From: Streptomyces sp. MUM 2J
GTDB lineage: Bacteria > Actinomycetota > Actinomycetes > Streptomycetales > Streptomycetaceae
Assembly: GCF_022414535.1 (NCBI RefSeq)
Contig: NZ_JADWYM010000026.1
Location: 1-64,000, forward strand
Length of the DNA stretch: 64,000 nt
Reading direction: 5' to 3'
Both the position numbers and the translations under genes were made by a program. The notes beneath the pieces were generated by a model. The model did no database searches. It saw nothing but the letters and a program-made list of their open reading frames with translations, and was not told where the DNA came from. Shown here piece after piece: positions 60,928 to 64,000 of this stretch; within the stretch, counting starts at the first letter, position 1, and every line of letters starts with the position of its first letter.

Positions 60928-61587
60928 GTTCATCCCCGCTGCCCGGTCCGTGTGACGTGCCACAGCTTACGAGTCCCCGGCCGCTCGCGCGCAGAGGCCG
61001 CGCCCTCTCGTCCGGATCGGTTACCGAGGCGCGGCAGGAGACTTGAAGAGGGGTCAGCAAGTCGGCGAACAGGCGGGCAGGGGCCGGCCCCGCCCCTCAA
61101 CCGCCCTTCGGCATGCCGGGGTTGGACCGGCGCGGGACGACCGTGCGATGGGTGGCCGGGTGACCGGGGATGCGACGCGGACCCGGGATGCCGGGCCCGG
61201 CGGGGCGGTGCCCGGGGCGGCGCCGCGGGGGCGCCGGGCCGCCGCGCACGTGAGCGAGATCACTCGAAGCGGCCGAGCCGGTCGTGCCGCCCGGCACGCT
61301 CCCGGGACCGGACCCGGGAGGAGCGGTACGTAGGCGCCGGCGGAGGGGCGGGACCGCGCGTCCCGTCCGGGTCGACCCCGAGGCCTGGTCCCCCCGTCTC
61401 CACCCAGGGGAGTACGCCGCCGGTGGCGGCTCATCCTCCGGGAGGCCAGGCAATCGGTACGAAGGCATGACGACCGGCCCCCGCCGCGGACCTAGATTTG
61501 AGGTCGAGCAGCGGGTGGAGCACTCGTCCCCCGAGGTCCGGCACCCGCCGCTCCCGACGACAACCGGAAACGGTCAGGAGAGGGACC
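60928..61587. other. Non-coding stretch between kinase and small membrane protein
   Basis: About 660 bp of high-GC sequence with only shadow frames on both strands. It must hold the kinase promoter (minus) and that of the small gene at 61588 (plus). No hexamers, repeats or RNA motifs were recognised. Confidence 0.4.
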
Positions 61588-61785
61588 ATGGCCCACACGG
61601 CACCGCGGAGCACGCTCCGCCGGCCGGGACGCGCGGCGTTCCGCCCCCGCCGTACGGGCCGTCGCCACCCTGTGGTGGCGACCGCGATGGTCCTGCCCCT
61701 GGCGGCCCTGCTCGTGTACGCCTTCGGCGGCTGGGAGGCAGTGGTCACACAGGCGTCGTCCGTGGGTGTGATGCTGGGGCGCTGA
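61588..61785 (+). CDS. Small membrane protein (65 aa)
   Basis: A 65-aa product with a strongly basic N-terminus (about 12 Arg in the first 30 residues), one hydrophobic helix (VVATAMVLPLAALLVYAF) and a short C-terminus. GGAGAGGGA precedes the ATG. The positive-inside rule predicts N-in topology. It has no recognisable domain; a terminator hairpin lies downstream. Confidence 0.6.
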   Translation: MAHTAPRSTLRRPGRAAFRPRRTGRRHPVVATAMVLPLAALLVYAFGGWEAVVTQASSVGVMLGR

Positions 61786-61873
61786 GCGGCGACCCCAGGC
61801 CCGGAAGAGCGGTCCGGGCGGGGACATCCACCCATGAAACCCCGTGGGGACGGGGGTGCGGCGGACGGCAAGG

Positions 61874-61905
61874 ATGCCGGCGCAGCTGGGGAGCTGCGCC
61901 GGCAT
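61874..61905. terminator. Hairpin terminator
   Basis: ATGCCGGCGCAGCT (61874-61887) pairs with its exact complement at 61892-61905 around a GGGG loop. It stands about 90 bp beyond the small membrane-protein gene. Confidence 0.7.
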
Positions 61906-62057
61906 TGCTCCGTGCCCGGCGGCTCCGTGCCACATGTCTGCGCTGTCCACAAGACCTGCGGGGCCCGCCCCACGCGGTGTCCCGACGCGCGCCCCGCACC
62001 CCGCACCCGCAACCCCGTACCCTCACCCCCAAGCCCCCGCCGCCCCGCAGAGGACCC

Positions 62058-62993
62058 ATGCCCCCAGAGCTCCTCCCCGCCCTCGCCGCCCGGGCCAGGA
62101 GCGCGGCCCACTTTGACGGTGCGCCCTGCGTCCGGTGCCGACCGCCCGTCACCCTCGCCGACCGCCCTGACGCCGCCGTCGTCCGCCACGCCGGCGCCGT
62201 CGCCAAGGCGCACGCCCCCGGTACCGACCCCGCCGAGCTCGCCGCCCGCCTCGCCACGGCCGCGCGGCTGCCGGGCATCCTGCTGCCCCCGTGCGGCCCG
62301 GACCCCGCCGACGTCAACGGCCGCCTCGTGACCTGCTGGCCCTACGGCGCCCCCGTGGACCCCGAGGACCCGGACGCGGCCCCCTGGGAGGCCGCCGCCA
62401 CCCTCCTCGCCCGACTGCACCGCACGCAGCCCCCGCCCGGCCTGCCCCCCATGCGCGGCCCGGCCAGGGCGGCACGGGCGGTCGCCCGTCTCGAAGCCGC
62501 CGCCGGCCGGGGCAGCGCGGGCCGGGTCCCGGCCCGCGCCGTCCTGCACGCCTGGTCCGTCCTTCCCGCGTGGGCCCGCGCCGAGGGACCCGCGCCCGGG
62601 CGCGCCTCCCTGTGCCACGGCGATCTCCACCTCGGCCAGTTGGTGCGCCACCCCGCCCCGGACGGCCCCTGGCTGCTGATCGACGTCGACGACCTCGGTC
62701 TCGGCGCGCCCGCCTGGGACCTGGCCCGTCCGGCGGCCTGGTTCGCCTGCGGCCTGCTGCCGCCCGACGAGTGGAACCGGTTCCTGACCGCCTACCGCGA
62801 GGCCGGCGGACCGGCGGTCCCCGCGGACGGCGATCCCTGGCCCGCCCTGGACGTTCCGGCGCGCGCCCTCACCGTGCAGGGCGCCGCCCGGGCGCTCGTC
62901 AGGGCCGCCGAGGGGCGCCGCCCGCCGGACGAGGTGGAGGAGGCCCTGGTGGACGCCTGCGCCCGCATGAGGTCGGCCCCCCTCGGCAGTTGA
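62058..62993 (+). CDS. Phosphotransferase (APH-like family)
   Basis: The 311-aa protein has the C-terminal APH/choline-kinase motifs LCHGDLHLGQLV (catalytic Asp) and LLIDVDDLGLGAPAWDLA. The N-terminal half is Ala/Pro/Arg-rich and only loosely kinase-like. Such proteins phosphorylate small amines, sugars or aminoglycosides; the substrate is unknown. AGAGGA precedes the ATG. Confidence 0.75.
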   Translation: MPPELLPALAARARSAAHFDGAPCVRCRPPVTLADRPDAAVVRHAGAVAKAHAPGTDPAELAARLATAARLPGILLPPCGPDPADVNGRLVTCWPYGAPVDPEDPDAAPWEAAATLLARLHRTQPPPGLPPMRGPARAARAVARLEAAAGRGSAGRVPARAVLHAWSVLPAWARAEGPAPGRASLCHGDLHLGQLVRHPAPDGPWLLIDVDDLGLGAPAWDLARPAAWFACGLLPPDEWNRFLTAYREAGGPAVPADGDPWPALDVPARALTVQGAARALVRAAEGRRPPDEVEEALVDACARMRSAPLGS

Positions 62994-63087
62994 CCCCGAA
63001 CTTCCCCGACGTAGGGTGCAACCGACCGGGGCCGGACGGAGTCTGTCCCGGGGACAGCGAAGCCGGAGCGAGGAGTTGAGCCGAACC

Positions 63088-63372
63088 ATGCAGTGTCCGA
63101 AGTGCCACGCGCCGATGCACACCTTCACCCGCAGCGGGGTGCAGATCGAGCAGTGCAGCAACTGCCGCGGGATCTTCCTGGACTACGGCGAACTGGAGGC
63201 GCTGACCCGCCTGGAGTCGCAGTACGCGCAGCCGGCCCCGCCCCCGCCCGCCGCGCCGCAGGCGTACCCGCCCGCCCCGGCCTGGGGCACGCCGCACCAC
63301 GGAGGTCACCACGGTGGTCACTACGGGCACCGCCGTCACAAGGGCTTCGGCCGGATGCTGTTCTCCAGCTGA
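63088..63372 (+). CDS. TFIIB-type zinc-ribbon protein
   Basis: A 94-aa protein with a zinc ribbon (MQCPKCHAPMHTFTRSGVQIEQCSNCRGIFLDYGELEAL), a Pro/Ala linker and a His/Gly-rich stretch (PHHGGHHGGHYGHRRH) that may bind metal. AGGAG precedes the ATG at 63088. The family is common in actinobacteria, with unknown function. Confidence 0.85.
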   Translation: MQCPKCHAPMHTFTRSGVQIEQCSNCRGIFLDYGELEALTRLESQYAQPAPPPPAAPQAYPPAPAWGTPHHGGHHGGHYGHRRHKGFGRMLFSS

Positions 63373-63383
63373 CCACACACGAC

Positions 63384-63416
63384 GGAGCCCCGGCCGTTCG
63401 AGACGGCCGGGGCTCC
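63384..63416. terminator. Bidirectional hairpin terminator
   Basis: A perfect 14-bp stem (63384-63397 with 63403-63416) and 5-nt loop lie between the zinc-ribbon gene and the tRNA run on the other strand; it can end both. Confidence 0.7.
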
Positions 63417-63422
63417 GGGCGG

Positions 63423-63494
63423 TGGACGATACTGGGATTGAACCAGTGACCTCTTCCGTGTCAGGGAAGCGCTCTCCCGCTGAGCTAATCGTCC
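63423..63494 (-). tRNA. tRNA-Val (anticodon GAC)
   Basis: A 72-nt cloverleaf with acceptor GGACGAT/ATCGTCC, anticodon loop CTGACAC (GAC) and a T-arm with TTCAATC. The discriminator is A; CCA is not encoded. Confidence 0.95.
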
Positions 63495-63521
63495 TCACTG
63501 TGACTCCGTGGTCACAGGGCG

Positions 63522-63593
63522 TGCGCGATACTGGGATTGAACCAGTGACCTCTTCCGTGTCAGGGAAGCGCTCTCCCGCTGAGCTAATCGCGC
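63522..63593 (-). tRNA. tRNA-Val (anticodon GAC), second copy
   Basis: Same body as the copy at 63423, with a compensated acceptor stem (GCGCGAT/ATCGCGC). Anticodon GAC. Confidence 0.95.
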
Positions 63594-63612
63594 GGGGGAT
63601 CCGAAGATCCAG

Positions 63613-63684
63613 TGGACGATACTGGGATTGAACCAGTGACCTCTTCCGTGTCAGGGAAGCGCTCTCCCGCTGAGCTAATCGTCC
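63613..63684 (-). tRNA. tRNA-Val (anticodon GAC), third copy
   Basis: Identical to the copy at 63423 over 72 nt. Its acceptor is again GGACGAT/ATCGTCC. Confidence 0.95.
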
Positions 63685-63688
63685 TTGG

Positions 63689-63759
63689 AGGTGGAGACGG
63701 GATTTGAACCCGTGTAGACGGCTTTGCAGGCCGTTGCCTCGCCTCTCGGCCACTCCACC
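63689..63759 (-). tRNA. tRNA-Cys (anticodon GCA)
   Basis: A 71-nt cloverleaf with acceptor GGTGGAG/CTCCACC, anticodon loop CTGCAAA (GCA), T-loop TTCAAAT and discriminator U, an identity element of tRNA-Cys. Confidence 0.95.
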
Positions 63760-63797
63760 AGGAGTGTAGGGGATCGGGACGACCCCTACTTCCTTCG

Positions 63798-63870
63798 AGC
63801 GGACGACGAGGCTCGAACTCGCGACCTCAACCTTGGCAAGGTTGCGCTCTACCAACTGAGCTACGTCCGC
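63798..63870 (-). tRNA. tRNA-Gly (anticodon GCC)
   Basis: A 73-nt cloverleaf with acceptor GCGGACG, anticodon loop TTGCCAA (GCC), T-loop TTCGAGC and discriminator U. It is the first tRNA of the minus-strand run. Confidence 0.95.
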
Positions 63871-63912
63871 TTGTCGTTTCGGTTCCGCTTCCGCGTCCCG
63901 GCGACGTGTTGA

Positions 63913-63940
63913 ACTCTAGCGGATTCCTGGGCCAGCACAA
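63913..63940 (-). promoter_or_regulatory. Promoter of the tRNA run
   Basis: On the minus strand TTGTGC (63935-63940) and TAGAGT (63913-63918) are 16 bp apart, a good housekeeping promoter ahead of tRNA-Gly, Cys and the three Val genes, which lie close enough to be one transcript. A GCACAAA/TTTGTGC inverted repeat (63935-63941, 63948-63954) overlaps the -35. Confidence 0.6.
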
Positions 63941-64000
63941 AAACGCGTTTGTGCAGCGTGCTGCGGTGCGCCCCCGCAGGGACCCGCTCGGGCCCCGGGC

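Noticed and set aside
63935..63954. Inverted repeat GCACAAA...TTTGTGC as a transposon or phage attachment end
   Set aside because: It overlaps the tRNA promoter -35 and has no matching copy or integrase gene nearby; a regulatory or chance dyad is simpler.

Overview
The window is high-GC actinobacterial chromosome, almost certainly Streptomyces. Third codon positions are strongly G/C. The order argC-argJ-argB-argD-argR with a detached argH, glpQ1-like, metNIQ, cobT and cysG-like genes matches, from memory, the chromosomal neighbourhood known in S. coelicolor. Most genes are ordinary housekeeping or regulatory streptomycete genes. One large mobile element interrupts them.

Layout. 1-10.3 kb: an NsdA-like TPR regulator, a Nudix hydrolase, a 3-hydroxybutyryl-CoA dehydrogenase, a secreted glycosyl-hydrolase-like protein, a DMT exporter divergent from a MocR regulator, a GNAT remnant, a degenerate histidine-phosphatase-like protein, and a carboxymuconolactone decarboxylase family protein behind a MerR-type promoter. 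10.3-15.9 kb: a two-component system divergent from an MMPL exporter plus LmeA-like protein. 15.93-24.12 kb: a complete Tn7-like transposon (47-bp perfect terminal inverted repeats, TnsA, TnsB, TnsC, TniQ) whose cargo is a LysR regulator and a RidA/monooxygenase fusion. It lies between the LmeA-like gene and the intact argC promoter. 24.2-29.2 kb: argCJBDR. 29.3-36.6 kb: a redox island (two ferric-reductase-like flavocytochromes, two FMN-binding proteins, ApbE) divergent from an OmpR-type two-component pair, with a strong operator array between them. 36.7-43.4 kb: a PPOX-family protein, argH with its own ARG-box promoter, an aldo/keto reductase, a TetR-MFS pair and an acyltransferase. 43.4-50.3 kb: a PHO box with a glpQ1-like phosphodiesterase, a sigma factor, membrane proteins, and a Met/Cys-rich leader peptide before metNIQ. 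50.3-61 kb: corrin genes (cbiET-type, a giant disordered-BluB-CobT fusion, cysG-type), an rRNA methyltransferase and a Ser/Thr kinase. 61-64 kb: small proteins, an APH-family protein and a run of five tRNA genes (3 Val, Cys, Gly) on the minus strand.

How the parts work together. ArgR controls argCJBDR and argH through boxes overlapping both promoters. The cobalamin/siroheme genes share corrin-ring intermediates and lower-ligand synthesis. The redox island reads as a transmembrane electron path: cytosolic NAD(P)H to FAD and heme in the membrane, then to extracytoplasmic flavin that ApbE may attach covalently. The most unusual item is the Tn7-like element. It has tandem 20-bp transposase-site repeats at both ends, a similar internal site before tnsA, and an insertion point just upstream of the argC promoter. 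No CRISPR array or Cas gene is present in it.
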